DNA of 64,000 nucleotides from Bradyrhizobium viridifuturi (GCF_001238275.1 NZ_LGTB01000013.1:119515-183514); one strand, 5' to 3'. Positions 8,977-17,906 are shown, counted from the first letter of the stretch. Notes: generated from the letters alone by a model not told the origin. Translations and numbers: made by a program.

Positions 8977-9408
8977 TCACCTCAATGAAATCGTGAGCGC
9001 GCCAAGATTGGCTGCAAATTCCAGCCCGGCTTTTGGCCCTCTGAGCATGAGCACCACGCCATGTTCGTTTCGCAAGCTTGCTGCGCCCATACCCGCGGCC
9101 CATGCGCCGCCTCCCCCAACGAGCGTATAGTTGCCGGCGAAATCGTTGATCTCTCGGATGCCCGATGCGGTACCTTCCAACCAACTCGTGGAAGCACCCG
9201 CGCTTACCCCGAGGCTGAAGCCGGACGCGGTGAACCGATAGTGCCGCCCGCGGAACGTAAGGATGCCGCTTCCCCCGCCGCCACCGACGATCAGAGCGGC
9301 CTTCACGAATTTGACCTGAACGTGCCCGCTAGCCTGAGCGAAGGACGGGGAAGAGAAAGCACACGTAAGCAACAACAGCGATAGACAACGCACCGAGAAT
9401 CTGAACAT
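8977..9408 (-). CDS. Secreted glycine-rich protein, paralogous family member 1
   Basis: A 143-residue protein with a clear signal peptide (cleavage near SFAQA). The mature part contains GGGGGSGILTFRGRHYRF, then a Gly/Ala-rich core and a closing LRGPKAGLEFAANLGALTIS. Two further genes in this window (15742-16176 and 45398-45838) share the same architecture and conserved blocks. Function is unknown; the pattern suggests a small periplasmic or outer-membrane-associated beta-rich protein. It sits 17 bp after the DUF2950 gene, so it is probably the third gene of the unit that starts at 12024 under a FixK-type box. Confidence 0.75.
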   Translation of the reverse strand: MFRFSVRCLSLLLLTCAFSSPSFAQASGHVQVKFVKAALIVGGGGGSGILTFRGRHYRFTASGFSLGVSAGASTSWLEGTASGIREINDFAGNYTLVGGGGAWAAGMGAASLRNEHGVVLMLRGPKAGLEFAANLGALTISLR

Positions 9409-9424
9409 CGCAAGTGCCCTTCCG

Positions 9425-10354
9425 TCAAGGATTGCTTGGATCGACCTTCCTCCAGGTGTGATCCGGGTCGAAGAGGATCATGCGCTTGCCGACGAAATCG
9501 GTGCGTGAACCGAGATCCTTCTGATAGACCGCACCGGCATGGCTCACCAGGAAGGTCATGACGCCGGAGTTGCCGTATTCGGCGGGATAGGCGACCAATG
9601 CGAAGCCGCCGATCATCTTGCCTTTCACCACATAATTGAGCGCCCCGCCGGGAGCGTCCGATCCCTGCGCCTTCAGGATCCGATAATAGTAGCCGTGGTA
9701 AGGCGCGCTTTGCTCTCCAGCCTTGTAGCCTTCGATAGCAGCCCGGGCTGCAAACTCGCCGAGTGGACTTGGGTTATTGTCGTCGCGCCAAAACAAGCCA
9801 TCCGTCTTGCCGGGACTGCTGACGATACGCTGAGCATAAGCTCCTATTCCCTGACCGCGATCCCTGTCGGCGTATTCTCTTTGAGCATCGACATAGGCAA
9901 GGCAGGTCTGGATCGCGTCAAGTTCATTGCGCCCGATCCGACGATAGAGAACTTCGCGACGGCCTGCCGCAGCGTCGAAGCTCCAGCCATCGCGGCCATT
10001 GACGATCGGGATTGGGAACGGGAAGTCGTCCTTGCCGAGGATCAGCGTGGCCTTCTTGTGCTGATCAGCCTTGATCGTATGCGCGGCGTCGTAAGCAGTC
10101 AAGAAACGCTGCCGCGCGTCGGCGTCGGCGACGTCGTCGCCGGACTCGATAATATCAGCGGCATCACGCCCCAATACCCTTAACATAGCCCTGCTTGTGC
10201 CCAATTTGACGGCCGTCGCCAGAGCCGCCGCCGCTTCCTCCGGGCTCGCGAAGCCTTGTTGGGCTCGCACGGGCGACAACAGGGCGAGTGCCGTTGCCGC
10301 CGCAATGCTGACGAAAGCAAGACGGTTCAGTCGGAACTGCGAGCGGCCTGTCAT
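9425..10354 (-). CDS. DUF2950 family secreted protein
   Basis: A 309-residue protein with a signal peptide (ending near SPVRAQ). The body matches the DUF2950 family: FASPEEAAAALATAVK after the signal, VNGRDGWSFDAAAGRREVLY in the middle and NSGVMTFLVSHAGAVYQKDL near the end. DUF2950 genes frequently sit beside DUF3300 genes, as here, where the start overlaps the DUF3300 stop by 4 nt. The pair probably acts together in the cell envelope; biochemical function is not known. Confidence 0.85.
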   Translation of the reverse strand: MTGRSQFRLNRLAFVSIAAATALALLSPVRAQQGFASPEEAAAALATAVKLGTSRAMLRVLGRDAADIIESGDDVADADARQRFLTAYDAAHTIKADQHKKATLILGKDDFPFPIPIVNGRDGWSFDAAAGRREVLYRRIGRNELDAIQTCLAYVDAQREYADRDRGQGIGAYAQRIVSSPGKTDGLFWRDDNNPSPLGEFAARAAIEGYKAGEQSAPYHGYYYRILKAQGSDAPGGALNYVVKGKMIGGFALVAYPAEYGNSGVMTFLVSHAGAVYQKDLGSRTDFVGKRMILFDPDHTWRKVDPSNP

Positions 10355-12024
10355 CGCGATGACTCCGAGGGGGATGGAAGCTTTGCGCCGGCAGAAAGCC
10401 AGTCGTCATAGCTGCGGAACTTAAGGCCGAGCTTGTCGTAGTAGACCCTCAGATAACCGTCGGCGCCGCGCGTCACAGCCGCCGGCATGATCTGCTCGAC
10501 CTCCTGCGCCATTACGCCGACATACGCTTTGCTGCTGCCGAGATAACTGAAGCGGTAATAGCCGAGGCCGTTGGCGAGATGCCCAAGCAGTTCGATATCG
10601 TGCTTGAGCGCAATGTCCGATCGCCGACCACCCCCGCCGCCGCCACGGAAGCCGCCACCTCCGCCTCCGCCGCGGAAACCACCGCCGCCGTAGCCTCCGC
10701 CACCGCGGGCAGCAAAGTTGGCACCGCCGCTCCGTCCAGCGAGGCTCACCTGCCCGCGCGCGGACTGCAGAGCGGCTGCGCGCCCCGAAGAGACGTTACC
10801 GAGCGCTCCGTCGCGCCGTCCATTGCCGCCTCCACCGCGCGAGGCATTGCGGCTGCGGTCGCTCGTCCTGGCGCGATCGCCGCCGCCCTTGGCCTTGTTG
10901 CCAGCACCCGCGCGGTCGCCACCCTTGCCACGATCGGCGGCCCCTGCACGGTCGCCCCCCTTGGCGCGATCACCCGCACGATCTCCGCCACGATCGCCTG
11001 CACGATCCCCCGCCCGATCCGCTGCGCGATCTCCACCTGGACGATCAGTCCCCGGGCGATCGCCGCTGGGCTTGAGAACCTGCTGACCATCGCGACCGCG
11101 GTAGTTCATTCGATCGCCGGCACCGGCCCGATCATTGTTGCCGCCGAAGCGCTGCTGGACATTGCTGTTGTTGTATCGGACGCCCTGGCGATGCGCAGGA
11201 TTGTGTTGCCAGCCATTGCCGGCATTGTTGATCTTGTTGAAATGGTTCACATAGACGTTGCGATTTCCCCAGTTGCAGCCGCCGCCCCAGTAATTGCCCC
11301 AGCGTCCGATCGCCCACCCGGTCCCGAAGGCGAGGCCGGCGGCGATCACGCCGGCGCCGATGTAGGACGGATAGCCGAAGTAATAGGGCGGGTAGTCTGC
11401 ATAGGGCCAAGCGCCATAGACCGTCGCGGGATCATAATACGGCACGTAGACCGTGTTCGGATCGGTCTGCTCGATCACGATCACCTGCTTGCTCTCCTGG
11501 GTCTGGACGCTGACCTTCTGCTGCTTGGTAGTCACCAGCTTGTTGTTGGCCTGTGCCTTGCTGCGAAGCCGCTGGATCGCATCCATGACGTCCGCCTGCT
11601 GGGCCAGCACCGCATCGCCCAGGCTCTTGGTCCAATCGATCTTATCGCTCATCATCGAGAGCACGTCCGATGTGCTGGTGAGCGCTCTCACGCTTTCGTC
11701 CCAGGCCTGCCTGTCGACTTCCGCCTTGAGCGCGTCCCCTTTGAGGTTCTTGCGCGCGTTCAGCCAGCGGTCGGCCTGGACGACCTCGAGCGGATAAGTC
11801 GAAGCCGCCAGGACGTTGGCGAGCAAAGTGTCAGGGTAGAGCGCAATCGGAGCGACCAGCGCTTCGAGCTGCTCGGGCTTCAGCAATTGGTCGGCCTGTG
11901 ACGGCGTCCCCGATTGCGGCTGACTGGATGCGGCTGGAGGGTTACCGCCGGTCTGCGCTGTTGCGGCAACCGCCGTCGTCGCCATGAGGACGATCGCGAG
12001 CAGAACCCGGCCCAAATGGATCAT
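10351..12024 (-). CDS. DUF3300 protein with GDRA repeats and a C-terminal S74-type (endosialidase chaperone-like) domain
   Basis: A secreted protein of about 557 residues. After a signal peptide (AVAATAQ) comes a DUF3300 domain (LEALVAPIALYPDTLLANVL), then an Asn/Tyr-rich spacer and a low-complexity region of repeated GDRA units and Gly runs. The C-terminus shows SDIALKHDIELLGHL, then YVGVMAQEVEQIMP and DGYLRVYYDKLGL, which fits the intramolecular chaperone/auto-cleaving peptidase S74 domain of phage tail fibres. I chose ATG 12024 over 12045 because GGAGG lies 5 nt before it. A perfect FixK-type palindrome is centred 63 nt upstream. This combination is unusual and is discussed in the findings. 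Confidence 0.8.
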   Translation of the reverse strand: MIHLGRVLLAIVLMATTAVAATAQTGGNPPAASSQPQSGTPSQADQLLKPEQLEALVAPIALYPDTLLANVLAASTYPLEVVQADRWLNARKNLKGDALKAEVDRQAWDESVRALTSTSDVLSMMSDKIDWTKSLGDAVLAQQADVMDAIQRLRSKAQANNKLVTTKQQKVSVQTQESKQVIVIEQTDPNTVYVPYYDPATVYGAWPYADYPPYYFGYPSYIGAGVIAAGLAFGTGWAIGRWGNYWGGGCNWGNRNVYVNHFNKINNAGNGWQHNPAHRQGVRYNNSNVQQRFGGNNDRAGAGDRMNYRGRDGQQVLKPSGDRPGTDRPGGDRAADRAGDRAGDRGGDRAGDRAKGGDRAGAADRGKGGDRAGAGNKAKGGGDRARTSDRSRNASRGGGGNGRRDGALGNVSSGRAAALQSARGQVSLAGRSGGANFAARGGGGYGGGGFRGGGGGGGFRGGGGGGRRSDIALKHDIELLGHLANGLGYYRFSYLGSSKAYVGVMAQEVEQIMPAAVTRGADGYLRVYYDKLGLKFRSYDDWLSAGAKLPSPSESSR

Positions 12025-12080
12025 CGCATCCTCCATCGACATCAATGCCCGTTAACATCAGTCCTGCCAGTCGAGAATCG

Positions 12081-12094
12081 TTGATCGAGATCAA
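12081..12094. promoter_or_regulatory. FixK/FNR-type box
   Basis: TTGATCGAGATCAA, a perfect TTGAT-N4-ATCAA palindrome, centred about 63 nt before the DUF3300 start at 12024. This spacing would put it near -40 with a short leader, the class II activation position of FNR/FixK proteins. Confidence 0.75.
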
Positions 12095-12153
12095 GGGAAG
12101 CGGCACGCGGCGTGTCCGCTTTGGGCACACTCGATTGCCGACAGTCGCTACCG

Positions 12154-12561
12154 TCAGATTTGGCAGCGGTGATAAGTCACCTCCATTCCATCGATGCCAG
12201 GGAACTGCCTCACGATGGTCGTTTCATCCACGGTCTTGATGAAAAACTGAATATTGGACGTCATGACGCCCGACGCGCAGCCAACGACCATATTGATCGT
12301 CTGACCGTCCTCTTTCCGCGACTTGATTGCACAAGTCTCGAACTTTCCCCTCAGGCGACTTGGTTCCGCGATGAAGCCGCCACCATAGATTCCCGAAAAG
12401 TTTGCGAACGCGACCTGGCTTGCTCGACCTTTGCGCGCGAATACCTTGCTGCATTGATCAGCGCTCGTGGCCCAAGCACCCGTCAGGTCATATGCTTGCG
12501 CGCAATCGCCGGAGGCCACGAGCACGGCAACAATCGCGCATATCCTGCCATACGGCTTCAT
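12154..12561 (-). CDS. Small secreted protein of unknown function
   Basis: A 135-residue protein starting at ATG 12561 (MKPYGRICAIVAVLVASG), with a signal peptide cut near CAQA. The mature part begins YDLTGAWATSADQCSKVF and holds four cysteines. The DLTG start resembles the secreted protein at 27350-27697, so they may be distant relatives. It follows the HlyD-like gene by 25 bp and could be the last gene of that unit. Confidence 0.65.
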   Translation of the reverse strand: MKPYGRICAIVAVLVASGDCAQAYDLTGAWATSADQCSKVFARKGRASQVAFANFSGIYGGGFIAEPSRLRGKFETCAIKSRKEDGQTINMVVGCASGVMTSNIQFFIKTVDETTIVRQFPGIDGMEVTYHRCQI

Positions 12562-12586
12562 CCGATGTCTCCTCAATGTCACTGTC

Positions 12587-13819
12587 TCAGTGACCGCTAA
12601 GAACCAGCGTCTTGATCGGGAGCAGCAACGCCTGAATCCGCAGCAGCAAAGCATGCACGAGTCCGACTCCATCGACCACATGCAGCGCAATGGCTCGGCC
12701 CGTACTCGTATCTTTCGACGTTATGGTCTCATGGTTGCTGGTATAGGCGTTGACGATACAGCTGCTGCCAGGTGTCACCCCGTCCAGACCGCCCTTGTAA
12801 AGCGGCTCCAGGAGCGCGAGAATTGTACCCGGCTTCACAGCATTCTGCGCTTCGAGCAACTGATCTCCGCCGCGAAACTGTCCGGCGGCGATATAGTCCT
12901 GAACGGATGTCACCACCATTGGGATGATGACCCATGGCTTTGAGATGCAGGTGGCTTCGGCCACCATGCCGTCCTTGATGACTTGAGCCTCGATCTGGCC
13001 AAATCCAGCTTGCAACTTTTCTTGACCGGCTCCTTCCGGAATAAGCACGCCCGCCGGACGCATCAGCTGGTTCACTACGTCGCCCACTCGGAGTACGAAC
13101 TGCTCGACCCGGCCGTCGACGCCGGCTCGCACAACGGTCTTGTCGAGATCGACCTGCGACTGGTCGAGCGCGGCCTGCGCACTTGCCTTTTCAGCCGGAA
13201 GCAACGTTGAAACCCGCAGATCAGCGGATTGCCTTGAGGCGGCCGCGGCATCGACGCCGGCCTGCCGCTGGTTTACCAGCACCTGCAGCTTCTCGATGTC
13301 GCGCTGCGGCACGATTCCCGGGTTGCGGCGCTGCAGCTCGCTTTTGACGTCGAGCTCGTCCCTTGCCTGCTGCAGATTGCTCTTCGCTTCCTGGACCTGC
13401 GCCTCGGCCTTCACGACGTCCGCCTCGGCCGCGATCAGTGATGCATCGACCTCAGCGATCTTTCGCTTGGCGGTTTCGAGCGCTGCGTGTTGCTTCGAGC
13501 TGTCCAGCCTGAACAGCACGTCGCCCTTTTTCACCGGCTGGCTGAAGCCGATATCAACTTCCGCAACTCGGCCAGAGCCTTCCGGAAGGATCGGCACGGT
13601 GCGAAAATAGAGCGTCGCATTGGTGGTCGCCGGATGGAAATAGAAGATCAAAGTGATCAGGGAGACGGTCAGCATCAGGCAGCCAGTGATCCCCCACCTG
13701 AGCTCATACCAGACGGAGTAGAACGTGATCTCTTTGCCGAATCGCTTGCCCTGCACATAGCGGCGAAAGAGATAGTCGGGCAGGATCGTCACGAGGGAGC
13801 AAATGATGATCTCAAGCAT
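12587..13819 (-). CDS. HlyD/MFP family membrane fusion protein (YibH-like)
   Basis: A 410-residue inner-membrane anchored adaptor. There is one N-terminal membrane segment (about residues 45-65), then a biotinyl-lipoyl half (SGRVAEVDIGFSQPVKKGDV), a long alpha-hairpin coiled coil rich in Ala/Glu/Gln (about 110-220), and the second lipoyl half VVRAGVDGRVEQFVLRVGDV. This is the standard layout of periplasmic adaptors of efflux or export systems. It overlaps the small membrane-protein gene upstream by 8 nt. No ABC or MFS partner is adjacent, as in the E. coli yibH arrangement. Low-oxygen regulation through the box at 14323 is inferred. Confidence 0.8.
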   Translation of the reverse strand: MLEIIICSLVTILPDYLFRRYVQGKRFGKEITFYSVWYELRWGITGCLMLTVSLITLIFYFHPATTNATLYFRTVPILPEGSGRVAEVDIGFSQPVKKGDVLFRLDSSKQHAALETAKRKIAEVDASLIAAEADVVKAEAQVQEAKSNLQQARDELDVKSELQRRNPGIVPQRDIEKLQVLVNQRQAGVDAAAASRQSADLRVSTLLPAEKASAQAALDQSQVDLDKTVVRAGVDGRVEQFVLRVGDVVNQLMRPAGVLIPEGAGQEKLQAGFGQIEAQVIKDGMVAEATCISKPWVIIPMVVTSVQDYIAAGQFRGGDQLLEAQNAVKPGTILALLEPLYKGGLDGVTPGSSCIVNAYTSNHETITSKDTSTGRAIALHVVDGVGLVHALLLRIQALLLPIKTLVLSGH

Positions 13820-14225
13820 TGTGATGCTCCCTCAGCACAGGTTCGGCCTTTGACGGGTCCAAGACCGCCTCACCGTTTACCCGCCCCGTTTCATCGCCGG
13901 AATCCCGATCGGCAATCTTTTCTACCGAATCGGCGATGCTTCGCAGCGGCGTGCCAAAATCGGGAATATCGATCAGGGCCAATAGAAGACCTGCCACCCA
14001 GAAGGCGTGAATGTGCGTAAACAGCGAGATTAGGCCGAGCACCGCGACGATCTCGAACTGCAGCTTCTGCGACTTGTGCGCCATACGCTCAGGCAGGCTG
14101 TGCAGACGCCAGTAGAGGGTACCGACCCAAAACACCGCACCGACCAAAAAGAGGCCCATCACCACCATGAGCGTGTCAACCTCGCTTCCGGAGGCCAGAT
14201 AGAACGGCAAATGGTGCGGTGCCAT
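13812..14225 (-). CDS. Small inner membrane protein paired with HlyD-like adaptor
   Basis: A 137-residue protein with two or three hydrophobic segments (VVMGLFLVGAVFWVGTLYW near residue 20 and a further pair around residues 55-90) and a charged C-terminal tail. The ATG at 14225 is the first plausible start after the promoter region. The 8-nt overlap with the downstream HlyD-like gene suggests a two-component membrane unit comparable to the E. coli yibI-yibH pair, but family membership is not certain. Confidence 0.65.
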   Translation of the reverse strand: MAPHHLPFYLASGSEVDTLMVVMGLFLVGAVFWVGTLYWRLHSLPERMAHKSQKLQFEIVAVLGLISLFTHIHAFWVAGLLLALIDIPDFGTPLRSIADSVEKIADRDSGDETGRVNGEAVLDPSKAEPVLREHHNA

Positions 14226-14322
14226 CGGGTGAAGCTGTTCGCTCAATGATCTCTCCCAGGACGGGAGGCCCCGCATGCGCAGGACCCCGGCGGCACTGTG
14301 AGCAGCCCGGTCGGACCGACGC

Positions 14323-14336
14323 TTGATTTGAATCAA
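14323..14336. promoter_or_regulatory. FixK/FNR-type box (divergent)
   Basis: TTGATTTGAATCAA, a perfect palindrome lying between divergent genes. It is centred 70 nt before the start at 14400 and 105 nt before the start at 14225, so it could serve both. Confidence 0.75.
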
Positions 14337-14399
14337 GGGAATGCGCCCTGTCCGACCTAGCCTTGGCGCGAGCAAGGATATCCCCAGGAGCGACGAGCC

Positions 14400-14852
14400 A
14401 TGGCCCAACTTGACGATCTGATCCCGAGTGCAACGCAAATCCGCAAGGAGGCCGCCCTCAAGGAGGCTGAAAAGGTCGACGAATACGCCCGGCTTGCAGC
14501 GGCCGCTGAAGCCGAAAAGAGGGCTCTGATCGAGCGTCTCAGCAAGCCGTCCGGCAAGACGGAAGAGGAAAAGATCCAGCTGGCGGCGAACATCATCCAG
14601 CGCGCGGTCCGGAACGGGCTGACTGAAGTTGAGGTATATCGCTTTCCCAATTCGCTCTGCACCGACAAGGGACGTGCGATCAATCAACGCGAGGCGGGCT
14701 GGGAGAAAACATTGACTGGCATCCCCAAGGAAATTTTTCAGCTCTGGTCCGACTACCTCAAGCCGCGCGGCTATCGCATCGGCTATCAGGTGATCGACTT
14801 CTCGAGCGGCGTGCCAGGAGATATCGGTATCACGATTTCCTGGGGCGACTGA
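14400..14852 (+). CDS. Conserved hypothetical protein
   Basis: A 150-residue cytosolic protein without signal peptide. The first 60 residues are a charged Ala/Glu/Lys-rich helix (likely coiled coil) and the rest a compact mixed domain ending DIGITISWGD. I do not recognise the family. It is preceded by a ribosome site (AGGAGCGACGAGCC) and a FixK-type box, and is followed by polyphosphate kinase 2 with a 38-bp gap, so the two are probably cotranscribed. Confidence 0.7.
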   Translation: MAQLDDLIPSATQIRKEAALKEAEKVDEYARLAAAAEAEKRALIERLSKPSGKTEEEKIQLAANIIQRAVRNGLTEVEVYRFPNSLCTDKGRAINQREAGWEKTLTGIPKEIFQLWSDYLKPRGYRIGYQVIDFSSGVPGDIGITISWGD

Positions 14853-14890
14853 TCTGCCTATCATCACAACCGGATATGGAAGAGGCCGGC

Positions 14891-15691
14891 ATGGCAAAGG
14901 ATGGCGCCCGGGCGACGATGAAACGAAAACCTTACGAAAAGGAGCTGGAGAAGCTGCAGGTCGAACTCTGCCAACTTCAGGAATGGGTCAGGGCGAGCGG
15001 AGCCCGTGTCATCATCCTGTTTGAAGGTCGGGACGCGGCAGGCAAAGGCGGGACGATCAAGGCAATGACGGAGAAAGTCAGCCCGCGGGTATTTCGCGTA
15101 ACCGCCCTTCCCGCCCCGTCCGACCGCGAGAAGACGCAGCTATTTCTGCAGCGCTACATGCAGCATTTTCCGGCCGCAGGCGAAATCGTGATCTTCGATC
15201 GAAGCTGGTACAATCGCGCCGGCGTCGAGTTTGTAATGGGATTCTGCACGCCAGCGGAGCATCATCGTTTCCTGTCCCTCTGCCCGGAGATCGAGAAGTA
15301 CATCGTTGAGGGCGGTATCATCCTGATCAAGCTCTGGCTTGAAGTCGGAATGGACGAGCAGGAGCGCCGCTTCAACGCGCGTATCGACGATCCCCTGCGG
15401 CAATGGAAGCTGAGCCCGATGGATTTGGAATCCTACCGTCGCTGGTACGACTATTCACGGGCGCGCGACCTCATGTTCAAGGCGACCAATGTAAAACACG
15501 CGCCATGGACCATCATTCGTTCCGACGACAAGCGGCGCGCACGATTGAATTGCATCTCCCATATCCTGAAAGCAATTCCCTACAAACGGATCAAGAAGGA
15601 CAAGGTCAAGCTGCCGAAGCGGTCCGACAAAGGGCGCTACAATGATCAGGCCAGCTTGCGCGGAATGAGCTTTGTAGCTCAGCAATATTGA
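14891..15691 (+). CDS. ppk2: Polyphosphate kinase 2 (PPK2 family)
   Basis: A 266-residue single-domain PPK2. Walker A is GRDAAGKGG near residue 45, Walker B FDRSWYNRAG near 100, and the lid region is RRFNARIDDPLRQWKLSPMD. PPK2 enzymes use polyphosphate to phosphorylate nucleoside diphosphates (or the reverse), and the one-domain length suits class I. I chose ATG 14891 because GGAAGAGG lies 5 nt upstream; ATG 14876 is possible. Its place in a FixK-box unit suggests polyphosphate as an energy reserve when oxygen is scarce. Confidence 0.9.
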   Translation: MAKDGARATMKRKPYEKELEKLQVELCQLQEWVRASGARVIILFEGRDAAGKGGTIKAMTEKVSPRVFRVTALPAPSDREKTQLFLQRYMQHFPAAGEIVIFDRSWYNRAGVEFVMGFCTPAEHHRFLSLCPEIEKYIVEGGIILIKLWLEVGMDEQERRFNARIDDPLRQWKLSPMDLESYRRWYDYSRARDLMFKATNVKHAPWTIIRSDDKRRARLNCISHILKAIPYKRIKKDKVKLPKRSDKGRYNDQASLRGMSFVAQQY

Positions 15692-15698
15692 CCAGAAG

Positions 15699-15720
15699 AG
15701 GGCCGCAAATCGGCGGCCCT
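15699..15720. terminator. Hairpin between convergent genes
   Basis: An 8-bp perfect stem (AGGGCCGC paired with GCGGCCCT) with a 6-nt loop lies in the 50-bp gap between ppk2 and the convergent secreted-protein gene. There is no T-tract, so intrinsic termination is possible but not certain. Confidence 0.45.
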
Positions 15721-15741
15721 GCTCCTGAGATTGCTTCCGAA

Positions 15742-16176
15742 CTATTTCAGACGGATCGTCACCCCGCCAACGGCCGCTGACAGCTCGGCGCCGACTTTCG
15801 GTCCGCTGAGCTGGAGAATCACACCATTGGCGTTCTGCAGCTGGACACCCCCAGCACCAGCCGCAAGCGCACCACCGGCGCCCGCAGCACCGTAGCTTCC
15901 CTCGATCGATCCCGGCCCCCGCAGATTGATGGCTCTGCCCACAAGCTTCGTGGTGGAAGCGCCGATCGTGAAGCCTACGCTCATGCCGGAAACGGTGAAG
16001 GGATAATGCTTGCCTCTGAGGGTCAGCACGCCCTCGCCGCCGCCAACTCCGACAATCAGGCCGCCTTTGGTGAAGATCACGGCAACATGACCGGTCTCTG
16101 CTCGGGCCGCGGTGCTAAAAGCTGCAAGACCCGTGAGCAGCATCACGAGAACTGTACGTCTGGCAATTTTTCCCAT
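15742..16176 (-). CDS. Secreted glycine-rich protein, paralogous family member 2
   Basis: A 144-residue protein with a signal peptide cut near AARAE. The mature part carries VGGGEGVLTLRGKHYPFTVS, a Gly/Ala-rich middle and LQLSGPKVGAELSAAVGGVT. These blocks align with the proteins at 8977-9408 and 45398-45838. It follows the AspT-type antiporter gene by 29 bp and may be the third gene of the decarboxylase operon. Function unknown. Confidence 0.75.
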   Translation of the reverse strand: MGKIARRTVLVMLLTGLAAFSTAARAETGHVAVIFTKGGLIVGVGGGEGVLTLRGKHYPFTVSGMSVGFTIGASTTKLVGRAINLRGPGSIEGSYGAAGAGGALAAGAGGVQLQNANGVILQLSGPKVGAELSAAVGGVTIRLK

Positions 16177-16205
16177 TTCCGTTTCCCTCGATCAATAATC
16201 TTGGA

Positions 16206-17906
16206 CTATTGCGCCAATAGCATCGCGAAGTAGCCGAACACAGTGAGCAGGATACCCGAGACGGCGTAGCCGACAGGAAAACCAATCCAGGGCACCGAGC
16301 TCTGGATTTCGACCGCAGCCTCCCGGCAAGGGCCGGAATGCGACCGCGCCCCAGCCACGCCGCCCATCAGTACAGCCGGGTTGATCTTGAAGATGTGATA
16401 GCCGATCGCCCAGACGATAAACGGCGGCACCGTGCAGGCGATGAAGCCCGCAACAAATATCTTCAGCGCGACCGCGCCCGTGAGTTGCGCGAGCAGCCCG
16501 GCACCGGCATTGACGCCGACGATCGCCACAAAGACAACGAGGCCGAGATCCTCCAGCACGTTGCGCGCCGCATTCGGCGTGTTGCCGAAAAAGCGTAGCC
16601 TTGACACGATCGAGGAGACGATCACTCCCGATAGCAGCAGGCCGCCGGCATTGCCGAGCCCAACCTTCGCGCCGAAGGCCGGAAATTCGATCATGCCGAT
16701 CAGGAACCCGACAATCATGCCCACGGCGAGCGTCAGCAGGTCGGTCGACGTATTCGTCCGCGCGATACGTCCCCACATCTCCCCGAGCTCATTGACGGCC
16801 GACTTCAGTCCGACCACCGAGACGATATCCATCCGTTGCAACTCGGTCTTCAAACCAGCGGGGATTTGCACGCCTCCCCGCTCAACCTTGGTGACCTGCA
16901 ATTGACCCGCAATCGCTTCGCCGCGGAAAGACTCGAAGGTCCGTCCGACAACATCCTTGTTGGTAACCAGGATATCGGCCTGGTCCATCGGGATGCCGAG
17001 AGCCTTGGGATCCGCGACCTCGGGGCCAATCAGGCCCATCTTTTCCGTGAGATGCTCGGTCGAGCCGCCGAGCGCGATGATGTCACCCTTCTGCAGCACG
17101 AAGTCAGGATCGGCGCCCTGTGGCTCACCGCCGCGCGAGACGTTGACGATTCGATATTCTGGATTGCTCTTGCGGAAGCCGGCGATGGTTACGCCAAACT
17201 GCGCCGGATTTTCCAGGCGATACGCGCGCAGACCGAACTGGCGAAAGCCGGTGAGACCGCCGCCCTCGAGGTCTTTGACTCCGAATTCCCGCTCGTACTG
17301 CTTGGCCGCGGCCCTGGCATCGACGCCCCACCAGCGTGGTAGATATTTGCAGATCAGGATGATTCCGACGGTACCCCAGATGTAGGTGATGCCATAGGAC
17401 AATGCGATCATGCCCGACGCATCCTCGGGCTTCATGCCCGCGGGCAGCTTGACCACGCCCGAGGTGATAGCCTGTTCGGCTGAACCGATCGCGGCCGACA
17501 TCGTCTGCGAGCCCGCCAGCATGCCGCCGGCCGCGCCGATCGGAAGCGCGAACAGCTTCGCAAACACGACGACAAGAGCGAGCCCCAGCACGCTCGACAC
17601 CACGGCGAGGATGCAAAACTTGAGACCATCCCCCTTCAGGCTGTTGATGAAGGAGGGGCCGACGCGCAGACCGACGCCGTACATGAACAGATAGTAGAAC
17701 AAGCTTTTGGCGAAGTTGTTGAGCTCGAGCTTCACGCCGTAGGTTGAGGCCCACACCGAGAGGCCCGCACCGACCACGATGGCGCCCGCAACCATGCCGA
17801 GCCCGTAGCCCTTTATGCTGGCCCTGCCGATCCACACTGCCAGACCGACGACGAAGAACAGCAGCAGATATGGATTCTGCTGCAGAAACGTGAATAGGCC
17901 CTGCAT
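16206..17906 (-). CDS. aspT: AspT/YidE-type antiporter (aspartate:alanine exchanger family)
   Basis: A 566-residue inner-membrane antiporter. Two hydrophobic halves (about residues 10-170 and 390-560) flank a cytosolic region with two TrkA-C-like domains (about 200-370, including VLQKGDIIALGGSTEHL). This duplicated layout is typical of AspT, which swaps aspartate for alanine. The gene follows the decarboxylase gene by 11 bp. In the Tetragenococcus system antiport plus decarboxylation creates proton motive force, and the same logic may apply here with a basic amino acid. Substrate specificity is not proven by sequence. Confidence 0.88.
   Translation of the reverse strand: MQGLFTFLQQNPYLLLFFVVGLAVWIGRASIKGYGLGMVAGAIVVGAGLSVWASTYGVKLELNNFAKSLFYYLFMYGVGLRVGPSFINSLKGDGLKFCILAVVSSVLGLALVVVFAKLFALPIGAAGGMLAGSQTMSAAIGSAEQAITSGVVKLPAGMKPEDASGMIALSYGITYIWGTVGIILICKYLPRWWGVDARAAAKQYEREFGVKDLEGGGLTGFRQFGLRAYRLENPAQFGVTIAGFRKSNPEYRIVNVSRGGEPQGADPDFVLQKGDIIALGGSTEHLTEKMGLIGPEVADPKALGIPMDQADILVTNKDVVGRTFESFRGEAIAGQLQVTKVERGGVQIPAGLKTELQRMDIVSVVGLKSAVNELGEMWGRIARTNTSTDLLTLAVGMIVGFLIGMIEFPAFGAKVGLGNAGGLLLSGVIVSSIVSRLRFFGNTPNAARNVLEDLGLVVFVAIVGVNAGAGLLAQLTGAVALKIFVAGFIACTVPPFIVWAIGYHIFKINPAVLMGGVAGARSHSGPCREAAVEIQSSVPWIGFPVGYAVSGILLTVFGYFAMLLAQ

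Noticed and set aside
10850..11070. Short repeats within the DUF3300 gene as a possible CRISPR or satellite
   Set aside because: They are codon repeats of GDRA units within an open frame, without spacers.
10579..11901. A 440-residue plus-strand open frame opposite the DUF3300 gene
   Set aside because: Ala/Ile/Val-rich shadow of the GDRA repeats and Gly runs on the coding strand.
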